This document shows positions 33,018 through 40,327 of a stretch of 40,327 nt of DNA, piece by piece. Both the position numbers and the translations under genes were made by a program. The notes under the pieces are model-generated. The model saw nothing but the letters and a program-made list of their open reading frames with translations, searched no databases and had not been told where the DNA came from. The stretch's first letter is position 1. Each line of letters opens with the position of its first letter. The stretch is taken from positions 1 through 40,327 of the forward strand of contig CAAFXS010000002.1 in the NCBI GenBank assembly GCA_900767025.1, given 5' to 3'. This stretch comes from Clostridia bacterium (GTDB taxonomy: Bacteria; Bacillota; Clostridia; Oscillospirales; Acutalibacteraceae).

Positions 33018-34445
33018 ATGTCGGAAACAATTTTAAAGCAAAGCGAACAAAAGTATATTAAGGGCAAGGAATTTATACTTTATCTTGTTGCAGTATTCTT
33101 TTATACAATGATGACAGGTGCGGTAGGCTCGTACAGAAGCGACTACCTGATTAATGTGTTGTCCCTGCCCGACAGCAGCGTATCGCTTTTTAATACGCTG
33201 ACATCGGTTATTCCGTTTATTCTCAATTTCTTTATTGCTATGTATATCGACGGAAGAAAAACGGGCAAGGGCGGAAAATTCAGACCGCTTGCGCTTCTTG
33301 TTGCCATACCTGCGGGAATATTCCTTGTGCTTTCCTTCTGGGCACCAAAGGGAATTACGGGCACAACGCTTATGATTTATCTTGTTACTGTTGCAGTTGC
33401 CTGGGCAGTTTGCACTAATTTCGGCGACTGCGTAAACAAGGTTGCCATTGTAATGACGCCTAATATGAAGGAAAGAGATACCGTTATGTCCTTTAGGGGT
33501 ATCGTTTCCGCCGTGGGCAACTCTGCGCCCCTTGTTGTTGAGCTTGTGCTTGCCTTTATGGTTAAGGACAAGGGACTAAGGTATATTTGCGTTGCATCTC
33601 TTTGCGGTGTTTTCGGAATTATAACAATGCTTTTGGGAATGAAAACCGTTCGTGAAAGAATTACATACAATAACGAAAAAAAGAACCCTCTCGAGGGATA
33701 TATGGACGTGCTGAAAAACAAATATGCCTGGGCTATCATTATATCTGAGTTCTTAAAGAGCTTTAGGGGTGTTTCAACATATATGGGCATTTTCCTTGCG
33801 GAAGCGCTTTTAGGACCGGGCAAATTCCTGCTTTTCGGCTTGCCCACAGGCATCGGAACTGCCGTTGGTATGCTTGTTATTAACTTCCTGCTTAAAAAGT
33901 TCAATTCAAAGGTGCTTTATATTGCAAGCGGTATTTACTCGGTTATTGCAAATACTGCCGCCTTTGCCGTAGGTTATATTTATTTCAAAAATCCAAGTCC
34001 CGTTCTCCAAATTGTATTTGTTGCGTTTCTCTTTCTCATCGGCTTGCAGTTTGGCGCTTCAAATCTTTTGCCCACAATGTTCCAGGCAGATGTGCTTGAG
34101 GATATTGAGCTTAAAACAGGCAAGCGTCTTGACGCCTCATTGCCCTTCGTTATCGGCATAGGCACGATGATTTCGGGCACAATAGCATCTGCTCTTGCAC
34201 CTATGATTTTATACGGCACCAAGGTTCCGATTATCGAATATGTTCAGGCGGTTGACGGTGTGGCACAGGAGCAAAGCCTTCATACCAAGATTATGCTGTT
34301 GTTCTTCTATACAGTGGTTCACGGACTGATGATGTTCCTTGCAGGTGTTCCGTTCTTCTTCTACAAGCTTACAGGCAAAACAAAAGAGGATGTTCACAAC
34401 GCAGTAATGGAAAACCGTAAAAAATACAACTCGCAGTCAGAATAA
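33018..34445 (+). CDS. GPH/MFS family sugar transporter
   Basis: A 475-residue membrane protein with about 12 helices and the standard length for glycoside-pentoside-hexuronide:cation symporters. YIDGRKTGKGGKFRPLALL gives the conserved cytosolic loop, VRERITYNNEK the central loop, and FFFYKLTGKTKEDVH the C-terminal end. It lacks the tail extensions of the two relatives at 20233 and 22433. Ribosome site GAGGGG precedes ATG 33018. It is co-transcribed with the metallophosphoesterase and divergent from the GH36 alpha-galactosidase, so an alpha-galactoside is a reasonable guess at its substrate. A terminator follows. Confidence 0.88.
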   Translation: MSETILKQSEQKYIKGKEFILYLVAVFFYTMMTGAVGSYRSDYLINVLSLPDSSVSLFNTLTSVIPFILNFFIAMYIDGRKTGKGGKFRPLALLVAIPAGIFLVLSFWAPKGITGTTLMIYLVTVAVAWAVCTNFGDCVNKVAIVMTPNMKERDTVMSFRGIVSAVGNSAPLVVELVLAFMVKDKGLRYICVASLCGVFGIITMLLGMKTVRERITYNNEKKNPLEGYMDVLKNKYAWAIIISEFLKSFRGVSTYMGIFLAEALLGPGKFLLFGLPTGIGTAVGMLVINFLLKKFNSKVLYIASGIYSVIANTAAFAVGYIYFKNPSPVLQIVFVAFLFLIGLQFGASNLLPTMFQADVLEDIELKTGKRLDASLPFVIGIGTMISGTIASALAPMILYGTKVPIIEYVQAVDGVAQEQSLHTKIMLLFFYTVVHGLMMFLAGVPFFFYKLTGKTKEDVHNAVMENRKKYNSQSE

Positions 34446-34460
34446 TATATCCCATAAAGA

Positions 34461-34496
34461 AAAAGCAGAGAAAGGTTTATGCCTTTCTCTGCTTTT
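34461..34496 (+). terminator. Terminator after the third GPH transporter
   Basis: Arms 34461-34475 and 34482-34496 (AAAAGCAGAGAAAGG and its complement) pair over 15 bp. Confidence 0.8.
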
Positions 34497-34558
34497 AGAC
34501 TGTCGATAAAGTGGTCTGAACCGTGCCTAATCGTGTTTGGGTTTTGTGCTTTTCGTAG

Positions 34559-34578
34559 GGCAGGGGCTTGCTCCTGCC
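34559..34578. repeat. GC-rich hairpin in intergenic DNA
   Basis: GGCAGGGGC (34559-34567) and GCTCCTGCC (34570-34578) pair with one G-U. It is followed by the palindrome GATATAAATTATATC (34581-34595). The layout resembles short palindromic intergenic repeats of gut Clostridia. From 34497 to 34680 there is no gene. Confidence 0.5.
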
Positions 34579-34612
34579 GTGATATAAATTATATCAGTTA
34601 ACATTTTAAAAG

Positions 34613-34629
34613 CGGCTTGGACATCGAAT
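34613..34629. repeat. Copy 2 of the 17-nt repeat, cut by an IS-like sequence
   Basis: These 17 nt are identical to 1-17. In copy 1 they continue into the complementary hairpin arm; here the arm is replaced by IS3-type terminal sequence beginning at 34630, which implies insertion into the hairpin loop. Confidence 0.65.
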
Positions 34630-35051
34630 GAAGTTGTCAAGTAAAAGTAGACAATAAAAAAGACGCAATTTGATAAAGATTATGCAAAGCCCTGTTCGGT
34701 TCTGAACTGAACAGGGCTTTTTCTGCCGCATTTGACAGAAGGTCGTTCAGTATTGTAGTACTTAATGTATTCAGTTATCAAAGCTTCCACATCCTCACAA
34801 CGATAAAGACCAAAGTCTCTGTAAAGTTCTTCCTTAACCCAACCGTTAATTGATTCAATGATTGGATTATCAGTTGGAGTTCCAACTCTTGACATTGACC
34901 TATGAATATTGGTACAATGTGCATGAGCATTGTGGAATGCTCGAGAAGAGTAAATCGAACCTTGGTCGGTGTGCAAAGTGACTGGTTCTTTTTGCTCTTT
35001 TGTTTTTTCTATCAATTCATTAAGGCAATTAAAATATGGTTTTGTATCACC
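34630..35051 (-). mobile_element. Truncated IS3-family insertion sequence
   Basis: The 3' end of an IS150/IS3-like element: terminal GAAGTTGTCAAGTAAAAGTA at 34630-34649, then the end of the transposase gene. The remaining two thirds of the element, including orfA and the other end, are absent. A perfect 12-bp hairpin (AAAGCCCTGTTC at 34684-34695 with its complement) lies inside the transposase 3' coding end. Confidence 0.8.
34680..35051 (-). pseudogene. IS3-family transposase (OrfB) C-terminal fragment
   Basis: About 123 codons of the integrase-core transposase. GDTKPYFNCLNELIEKTKEQ begins at the break, then HTDQGSIYSS (second catalytic Asp), SRVGTPTDNPIIESINGW with the catalytic Glu, and YIKYYNTERPS near the end. 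A full OrfB is about 280 residues, so the first catalytic Asp and the helix-turn-helix are missing. An in-frame stop immediately precedes the first codon, confirming that the fragment cannot be expressed from its own start. Confidence 0.88.
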
Positions 35052-35062
35052 CTAATTCTCCT

Positions 35063-35350
35063 TTATATAATTTCTTTAAAAAGATTTTTAACTGACGGAT
35101 AGATTTTTTTGAAACGGCTGTATTTCTCATTGTATAGTCTCATAAGCTGTTCTTCGGGGTAAACGGCATGGGTGATTTCAACCAAGCTGTCAACGGCTGG
35201 CTCAGCACTGTCATATTCACCGCAGGCAACCATTGCAAGCATTGTCCCTCCGTAGGACGGACCCTGCTCGGTTTTAACCGTATCAAGGGGAATTCCCAGA
35301 ATGTTTGCAAAAATCCTTTTCCACAAACCGCTTTTGCTTCCGCCGCCGCA
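35063..35350 (-). pseudogene. Xylulokinase-type FGGY kinase, C-terminal fragment
   Basis: About 95 codons ending a FGGY carbohydrate kinase: LCGGGSKSGLWKRIFANILG (adenosine-binding region), then EQGPSYGGTMLAMVACGEY and a final helix ending at YPSVKNLFKEII. The pattern is closest to xylulokinase. The upstream 80 percent of the gene is absent; at about 35345-35365 the sequence passes into an [FeFe]-hydrogenase fragment on the other strand. Downstream of the stop is a stray AAAGGAG ribosome site followed by the IS remnant, so the next gene was lost too. Confidence 0.8.
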
Positions 35351-35665
35351 AAGGTTGTTATGGATAGACTGAAGGCAGGCAACCCTGACGGTTGGGGATT
35401 TATTGAGATTATGGGTTGCCCCGGCGGTTGTGTAAACGGAGGCGGACAGCCTATTCAGCCGCAGTATGTTCGTGATACCATTGATTTAAAGGCGCTTAGG
35501 GCAAAGGCTCTTTATGACCAGGATAAATCAATGGCAATCAGAATGTCACACGAGTCACCTGTGATTAAAACCCTGTATTCCGAATGGTACGACGGCTTTG
35601 GCGGTCACAAGGCTCATCACGATTTGCATACATCATATGTAAAAAGAGATAAGTATAAAAAATAA
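35345..35665 (+). pseudogene. [FeFe]-hydrogenase C-terminal fragment
   Basis: About 106 codons matching the end of an iron-only hydrogenase: EIMGCPGGCVNGGGQP carries cysteines of the H-cluster region, followed by the small-subunit-like domain RAKALYDQDKSMAIRMSHES and YSEWYDGFGG. Everything upstream (ferredoxin domains and most of the H-cluster domain) is missing. The open frame can be extended left to 35168, but that part is antisense to the kinase fragment and is not hydrogenase. The fragment ends at a good terminator. Either a rearrangement or an assembly join created it. Confidence 0.82.
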
Positions 35666-35670
35666 AAATA

Positions 35671-35705
35671 AGAGGCTGTGAAGAAAAAGTTTCTTCACAG
35701 CCTCT
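35671..35705. terminator. Strong convergent terminator
   Basis: Arms 35671-35686 and 35690-35705 pair over 16 bp with an AAG loop, followed by TTTT. It serves the hydrogenase remnant and the leftward lipoprotein operon. The stem core GAGGCTGTGA is shared with the alr terminator at 164-187. Confidence 0.85.
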
Positions 35706-35718
35706 TTTAATGTTTGAT

Positions 35719-36165
35719 TTAGTTTTCAATTGCTACGCCCCATTCACCGTCCTGAACAGGTGCTTTCGGTAGGGTGGTAGTGGTTGATTTTTTTGTTGTG
35801 GTTTGAGTTTTTTTGGTTGTGGTTTGAGTTTTTTTGGTTGTGGTTGTTCCTTTTTTTGTGGTTGATGTTGAGGTAGCTTTGGTAGTTGTGTGCTTTTTGG
35901 TTGTGGTTGTTGTGCTCTTTACCTTTGAGGTGGTTGTACCTTGTGAGGAAACGGCTTCCTCAAGCCCTTCCTCCTCCTCGTAGCCGGTACCCTCGTTGGT
36001 GTTTTCCACGGCATTTTGAGGGTGAGCAACCGTTGCGGTTGCGGTGGTGGTTACGGTTGACTCGGTAGTATTTGTATCATCCTTATTGTCAGCACAAGCC
36101 GCAAATACAAGGCTTAAAACAATTGCCATAACAGTAATAACAATTAATCGTTTTTTTATCCCCAT
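35719..36165 (-). CDS. Small Thr/Lys-rich lipoprotein
   Basis: A 148-residue exported lipoprotein. The N-terminal KKRLIVITVMAIVLSLVFAA signal segment is followed by a lipobox-like FAAC, whose Cys would be lipid-modified. The rest is low-complexity: an acidic patch GYEEEEGLEEA, then Thr-rich sequence with KKTQTTT units, ending in the short block PVQDGEWGVAIEN. The DNA holds two perfect tandem 21-nt copies at 35800-35841. The Thr-rich region could be a wall-spanning stalk. The start overlaps the 49-codon gene by 10 nt, so translation is coupled. No homologue is recognised. Confidence 0.7.
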   Translation of the reverse strand: MGIKKRLIVITVMAIVLSLVFAACADNKDDTNTTESTVTTTATATVAHPQNAVENTNEGTGYEEEEGLEEAVSSQGTTTSKVKSTTTTTKKHTTTKATSTSTTKKGTTTTKKTQTTTKKTQTTTKKSTTTTLPKAPVQDGEWGVAIEN

Positions 36166-36305
36166 GAGCTTTCCTCACCTTCGTTTATATTTCCGAAAGG
36201 AACTGGATCATCCTCTTCCTCCCAACCAAATCCACTTGTATGAATAGAAGATGAAATCCTGAAAATTTCAATATCAATTTCCGGTGAATAATATTCTTTT
36301 TTCAT
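36156..36305 (-). CDS. 49-residue acidic peptide, unknown function
   Basis: A short ORF between the large surface protein and the lipoprotein. It starts with MKKEYYSPEIDIEIFRISSS, continues to SGFGWEEEDDPVPFG and ends in ESSWG. It has a strong AAAGGAGGAG ribosome site 8 nt before ATG 36303-36305, lies 18 nt after the upstream stop and overlaps the lipoprotein start. The MKKxYxxPEIxI beginning is a pattern shared by many tiny proteins of gut Firmicutes found beside surface-protein or peptide-export genes. Whether it is a secreted peptide, a chaperone or a regulator is unknown. Confidence 0.7.
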   Translation of the reverse strand: MKKEYYSPEIDIEIFRISSSIHTSGFGWEEEDDPVPFGNINEGEESSWG

Positions 36306-36323
36306 AATTCCATCTCCTCCTTT

Positions 36324-39300
36324 TTATTCATAGCCCTGCGCCTTGTTGTATTCGGCAGTCTCTATCATTGTTTTATAGTTTGCCAAAGCTTCAGCATAAT
36401 TCTTAATTGACTGGCTTATCTCTGAAGTGTCAGCCTGTGTTAATTTATCATAGCTGTTAGAGATAACATTTGAATAACAATACTTGCCGTCGCTGTCCTT
36501 TACGAAAAATACCACATAAGTGTTTTTGCTGAAATCGGTTGCAAGCAATTTGTTAACATAATAAATCTCTATCTCGCCGTTGTCATTGGCATAGTAATTT
36601 CCGCCGGATTTAGAATACATCACAGAGTTTTTGTTGTCAAGCAAATCTTTAACTGTTACGGTTTTACCGTCAAATGAGCCGTCCTTGTCAGTCAGTACAA
36701 CGGCACCGTAATCTGCAAAACCGGTTACTGCTTTTTCATTAACGCTAAATGTGTATTTCAATCCCCAAGGCTCAATATTTCTTATAGCCGTTGTTGAGCT
36801 AAAGGTGTATCTGCCGTCGGTTGCGGAATCATAGGTTAAGCCGCTTACGGATTTGCCGTCATGATATTCACTTGGCTCTGTAATGCCTGACTCTGCGGCA
36901 ACATCGTACATAGCCTTAATACTTTCAAGCAGTGCTGTTTGCGCTGCACGAAGCTCTGCCTCAGTTTCCGGCGGGAATGTTGTGAAATACTTGCTTTTCT
37001 CAGTTGTCATATAGACATCTATGTCATTATATAGTGACCTGTCTTTAACTGAGCTTGTGTACTTAATGCCCCTGTAGGTATAATCAAATACAACCCATAC
37101 CGGTGTTTTCATATTGAACAGATAGAAATTATTAAATGATGTACCTGCTCTGTAAAATGTTTGGCCGGTGTTTGTTAACGGGTTAAACAGAACATTTGCA
37201 CTGTTAACATTTTTACCTGTCTTAACAGTTCGACTGTTGCCGATAATTGAGCTTGCCGACGGTGTGCTTTCGCCCAAGGTTCCTTTAAGAATATATACAT
37301 TATAATCGCTTACATCAGTATCATTCTTAAGGTCAATATATTGACCGTCAAACTTTAATGTTGAATAAGTGTTAATATACCAAGGCTCTGCGAATTTGAA
37401 ATAGTTGTAATAGTTAAATGTGAAAGCAGGGCTTGCGTATAAGTGCGTTTCCTCTGTGATTTTTGTAGAGAAGTTAAACAAATGGTCAGAGTCTCTCTCG
37501 GTTGGAGAGGTAAACCACATTGAAACCGCCGGGGTTAAATTTGTAGGTGGTTTTTTAGCAGTGGTGTCATATACTACATTCTGGAAATATCTTCCGTACT
37601 TGTAATCATCTGATTTAAAGTAGTAATCATATCCGTCGCTGTATCCGCTTTCCGAATAGTGGAAAATTACAGGAACAGTTTTTGTCTTGAAACGGGCATA
37701 ATATGTTGTTGACTTGCCCTCCTCAACTGTAATTGCAAGGTTCGGTGATGTGCTGATGAGAGTGGCAACGCCGTCCGTTATTGTGTACCAACCTTCGAAT
37801 ACATAGTTGTTTGCCGAATCGGCAGTTGCCTTGAAAATAATCTTTTCGCCCACTGCACCGTAAGCATCTGTACGCTCAACTCTTTTATCGCCGTTGATAT
37901 CCTCCGTGTAGTCGTAGACATTATTTGTTCTGTCGTCAATAAAGGTTTCTTCAACCCAACCGCCTAATGCCGTATCTTCATATGTTTTAGCAACGCTGTC
38001 GGTTAATGTCTGTGCCTGTGCACTGTAACCGAATTTCCATTGAGCCGTAAGGGTAACACCGTGAGTTGCGTCTAACTGTAAGGCGCTTACATTATTCTGG
38101 GAATCTGTTATTGAAATGATACCGCCGTTGCCATCGGTAGGATTATATGTGATTGTATGTTCGCCGTTGAAGACAACAACATTTCCCTCGTTGTCAGTAA
38201 CGCTCCAGCCGCAGAACTTAGCACCGTTGCCAAAATCATCCTTTTCCCAATCCGGATTCGGAAGAGCCGGATGAGAAATGTATTTACCGGGGATAACCTC
38301 GTCACCGTTAGTTGTGTAATCGTAATAATAATCCGATGTGTCAGCGCCGTCAACAGTCTGGAAAGAGTCGCCGAAACCGACTAAGTTTCCGCCGTCACTG
38401 TAATCTGAAAGGAATTGATAGGGTAAACCGCCATTTGAATCATACATAACAAAGGGAGCCTTTGTATAAATCAAATGAACATTTACTGCAGATTCAACGG
38501 AAACATTGTAGTAATAATCCCAAGTGTTTTTGCCATCGTTGTACGAGGGGAGGAAGTAATCCTTTGAAAGCTCTAACTTTTCTTCATCCGAAAGGTTGCT
38601 TATATCTCCTTCATATATTTTCACATACTTTGTTTCAACGGTACCGTCAGCATTGCTGATTGTTACAACAGCGCCTGAAAAATCGCAGTCTGTAAAATAT
38701 CCTCCGTTATATCTTGAGGTGTATATGGTGCAAAGTGTACCATCCTCAACAGTTGTGCTCATTGCATTGCCAACAGTAATATCATCGGCAATTACTGTGC
38801 TTGAGGTGCTGGTGCCGGCAATACCGCCGTCAGTGATTGATACTGAAAGAGGCTGATAAAGCTTAAAGTTAATATCGTCAATCAGGTTACCGTAGGTTGC
38901 GTCGTATTTAATACTTTCGTTTACTAATCTTCCGCCGCTATACGAGGTAAATGCAAAGAGCGTTTTTGTCTGTCCCTTTGGTACGGTGTATGTGCAGTCA
39001 TAGCCTAATTTGCTGGTTACACCTTTGATTACATCGCTGTAGGAATCCTCGCCCTTGCCGTAGCAGTTAGTTCCGTATTTCGACCAACCTTTGACCGCAA
39101 CGTTTGTATCCGTGCTTGTGTTATTGTTCACGGAAGAAATAACCCAGCAGCTCCATTCTTCGGTGCATTCGTCTGTGGGAGTCATGGAAAAGTTTTCGTT
39201 TGCATTTGTTGATTCGTTTTGGAAAGCTCCTTTTTCGGCAAAGGGCTTTGAATATACCGTGTATTTTTGCGAGCAGCCTGTTGCAGGATAAGTAACACCG

Positions 39301-39860
39301 TATTGTGTTTTCAGCCAGTCTGTCATCTTAACAAACTGGTCTTGACCTGTTTTTGAAGGCTTTGACGGGTCGATAGCAGTGGTGCTGTCGGCATCGTATT
39401 GCTCCGGACCGATGAAAAGAACCATTGTATCGGTTGTATCTCTTCCTCTGTGGTCAAGTCCCCAAGTATATGTTGAGCCTGATACGGTTTCAATCCTTTG
39501 ATAAATTGTACTTACCTCGTCAGCATTAAGCTCGGCGGCAATCTCACCCTCGGCTACAACCTTGTTAGTGCTTGACTGATTGAAGTGAGCTGCACCGGCT
39601 TTGAAAAACTCGAGCTTACCGTTAGTACCTGTTGTGTTGTAGGCGGTAGTGTCCCAATACGGAACTACACCTGTTTGCGGTTGAGTATAATAACTGCTCC
39701 AGGTATAATTGCCTGCATTTTCCTCAAAGCCGCCGTTTTGAAGATACTTTTTAGAATACCTTGTGTCGTCCGTTGCGGCATTTACCTGAATTATTCCAAA
39801 GGTTGAAATAATCAAAACAAGTGCAAGGAACAAAGAGAGTAATCTTTTTGTCTTTTTCAT
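36324..39860 (-). CDS. Large secreted multi-domain surface protein
   Basis: A 1178-residue exported protein. The signal peptide KKTKRLLSLFLALVLIIST...QVNA is probably cleaved near residue 27. The first 300 residues begin LQNGGFEENAGNY, typical of carbohydrate-binding-like beta-sandwich modules. The middle (about 545-720) has two Listeria-Bacteroides-type repeat ends, FCGWSV...VTLTAQW and FEGWYTI...YYARF, suggesting stalk modules. The C-terminus ends in a helical stretch, without LPXTG, dockerin or SLH motif, so anchoring is unclear. Start ATG 39858-39860 has GGGAGGT 6 nt upstream. It is the first gene of an operon with the 49-residue peptide and the lipoprotein. Rich in Thr, Ser, Tyr and Asn; an adhesin or glycan binder is likely. 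Confidence 0.82.
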   Translation of the reverse strand: MKKTKRLLSLFLALVLIISTFGIIQVNAATDDTRYSKKYLQNGGFEENAGNYTWSSYYTQPQTGVVPYWDTTAYNTTGTNGKLEFFKAGAAHFNQSSTNKVVAEGEIAAELNADEVSTIYQRIETVSGSTYTWGLDHRGRDTTDTMVLFIGPEQYDADSTTAIDPSKPSKTGQDQFVKMTDWLKTQYGVTYPATGCSQKYTVYSKPFAEKGAFQNESTNANENFSMTPTDECTEEWSCWVISSVNNNTSTDTNVAVKGWSKYGTNCYGKGEDSYSDVIKGVTSKLGYDCTYTVPKGQTKTLFAFTSYSGGRLVNESIKYDATYGNLIDDINFKLYQPLSVSITDGGIAGTSTSSTVIADDITVGNAMSTTVEDGTLCTIYTSRYNGGYFTDCDFSGAVVTISNADGTVETKYVKIYEGDISNLSDEEKLELSKDYFLPSYNDGKNTWDYYYNVSVESAVNVHLIYTKAPFVMYDSNGGLPYQFLSDYSDGGNLVGFGDSFQTVDGADTSDYYYDYTTNGDEVIPGKYISHPALPNPDWEKDDFGNGAKFCGWSVTDNEGNVVVFNGEHTITYNPTDGNGGIISITDSQNNVSALQLDATHGVTLTAQWKFGYSAQAQTLTDSVAKTYEDTALGGWVEETFIDDRTNNVYDYTEDINGDKRVERTDAYGAVGEKIIFKATADSANNYVFEGWYTITDGVATLISTSPNLAITVEEGKSTTYYARFKTKTVPVIFHYSESGYSDGYDYYFKSDDYKYGRYFQNVVYDTTAKKPPTNLTPAVSMWFTSPTERDSDHLFNFSTKITEETHLYASPAFTFNYYNYFKFAEPWYINTYSTLKFDGQYIDLKNDTDVSDYNVYILKGTLGESTPSASSIIGNSRTVKTGKNVNSANVLFNPLTNTGQTFYRAGTSFNNFYLFNMKTPVWVVFDYTYRGIKYTSSVKDRSLYNDIDVYMTTEKSKYFTTFPPETEAELRAAQTALLESIKAMYDVAAESGITEPSEYHDGKSVSGLTYDSATDGRYTFSSTTAIRNIEPWGLKYTFSVNEKAVTGFADYGAVVLTDKDGSFDGKTVTVKDLLDNKNSVMYSKSGGNYYANDNGEIEIYYVNKLLATDFSKNTYVVFFVKDSDGKYCYSNVISNSYDKLTQADTSEISQSIKNYAEALANYKTMIETAEYNKAQGYE

Positions 39861-39943
39861 AGCTGTACCTCCCAATAAAAATTATTTGCCATTTATAGAC
39901 TTATTTGTGTAAAAACATCGCATATCTATCATAAACCATTGTT

Positions 39944-39972
39944 ATAATAACCCTTATATATTAAAAAGTAAA
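39944..39972 (-). promoter_or_regulatory. Promoter for the surface-protein operon
   Basis: Minus-strand TTTACT (39967-39972) and TATTAT (39944-39949) with a 17-bp spacer, leaving a leader of about 75 nt. Confidence 0.55.
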
Positions 39973-40002
39973 GACTTTTTTCTATATTTGTTAAAAATAT
40001 AC

Positions 40003-40034
40003 AAAAAAGGCAATCCTTCGTGGATTGCCTTTTT
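40003..40034. terminator. Terminator between the right-edge gene and the surface-protein operon
   Basis: GGCAATCC (40009-40016) and GGATTGCC (40022-40029), extended by A-rich and T-rich flanks. It has U-runs on both strands and would end the leftward right-edge gene. Confidence 0.8.
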
Positions 40035-40062
40035 GCTTTTTTTAAATCTTTTCGTGCATTGA

Positions 40063-40326
40063 TTAATTCAGTGAATTTGAATTAGGGGGTACAGCTATTT
40101 TACTGTACACATTTGCCGCAAAATAATCAATTTTAACATTGTCATTCATATGCTCATCTGCATAGGAAATCAGCTTGCGTACCTTTTCAAGATTATCAAG
40201 GCTTTCTTTATTGTTGGTACAATATAAGCATAGCAGATTACTGAAAATAATCAGTATGAAGGCTATGCTTATTTTTGTTATAATAAGGTAACAAGGTCGG
40301 ACGATTTTATTGTAGAACTCAGCGTT
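40063..40326 (-). CDS. C-terminal part of a membrane-anchored protein, cut by the window edge
   Basis: An open leftward frame of 87 codons enters from the right edge and stops at 40063-40065, about 29 nt before a terminator. It contains one hydrophobic segment (IITKISIAFILIIFSNLLCL) and then a charged, partly helical tail with KVRKLISYADEHMND. No start is visible inside the window and the family is not recognised. The terminator placement and clean hydrophobic segment support a real gene. Confidence 0.5.
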   Translation of the reverse strand, partial: NAEFYNKIVRPCYLIITKISIAFILIIFSNLLCLYCTNNKESLDNLEKVRKLISYADEHMNDNVKIDYFAANVYSKIAVPPNSNSLN

Positions 40327-40327
40327 C

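Noticed and set aside
34680..35051. Functional insertion sequence
   Set aside because: Only the C-terminal third of the transposase and one end of the element remain.
35168..35344. Left part of the rightward frame that ends in the hydrogenase fragment
   Set aside because: It is antisense to a well-matched xylulokinase end and carries no hydrogenase motifs; only the part after about 35345 is real.

Overview
The window reads as a chromosomal segment of an anaerobic, gut-type Clostridia bacterium, most likely Oscillospirales/Ruminococcaceae-like. This is inferred, not proven. The supporting signs are moderate GC with AT-rich promoters, Firmicutes-type AGGAGG ribosome sites, a comEC-holA-rnmV housekeeping block, a choloylglycine hydrolase, many sugar hydrolases with GPH-type transporters, and a fragment of an [FeFe]-hydrogenase. 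Genes lie in short operons on both strands. No phage module, CRISPR array or rRNA operon is visible.

Layout. 1-2305: a cluster of hairpins, then a leftward femX-like/alanine racemase pair for cell-wall peptides. 2446-8932: LacZ beta-galactosidase, a short ComEC, DNA polymerase III delta, RNase M5 and tRNA-Ala(GGC). 8933-9432: non-coding DNA holding a duplicated tRNA 3' end around a structured palindrome, then a symmetric array of small hairpins. 9433-12762: choloylglycine hydrolase and a GH31 glycosidase. 13015-18525: a five-gene Dlt-like operon containing an extra PLP-dependent decarboxylase-fold enzyme. 18600-24124: a GH28-like beta-helix protein and two convergent GPH-type transporters. 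24345-29472: a D-amino-acid aminotransferase, both halves of the animal D-glutamate cyclase as separate genes, and 5-oxoprolinase PxpA/B/C, apparently a D-glutamate degradation operon. 29506-34445: GH36 alpha-galactosidase, divergent from a metallophosphoesterase and a third GPH-type transporter. 34446-35705: a graveyard holding an IS3-family remnant and the C-terminal ends of a xylulokinase and an [FeFe]-hydrogenase joined head to head. 35719-39860: a leftward operon for a large secreted protein, a 49-residue peptide and a Thr-rich lipoprotein. The right edge holds part of a leftward membrane-anchored ORF.

How the genes work together. One theme is carbohydrate scavenging: GH2, GH31, GH36 and GH28-like proteins, all without signal peptides, with three GPH-type permeases, which implies uptake of oligosaccharides and hydrolysis inside the cell. 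A second theme is D-amino acids and the cell envelope: alanine racemase, FemX-like transferase, D-aminotransferase, D-glutamate cyclase and the Dlt-like system.

The two best candidates for under-described biology are the Dlt-like operon with a built-in type III PLP enzyme, which may decorate the surface with something other than D-alanine, and the D-glutamate to 5-oxoproline to glutamate operon with a split cyclase. The tRNA-linked palindrome and the hairpin array are the most striking non-coding structures.
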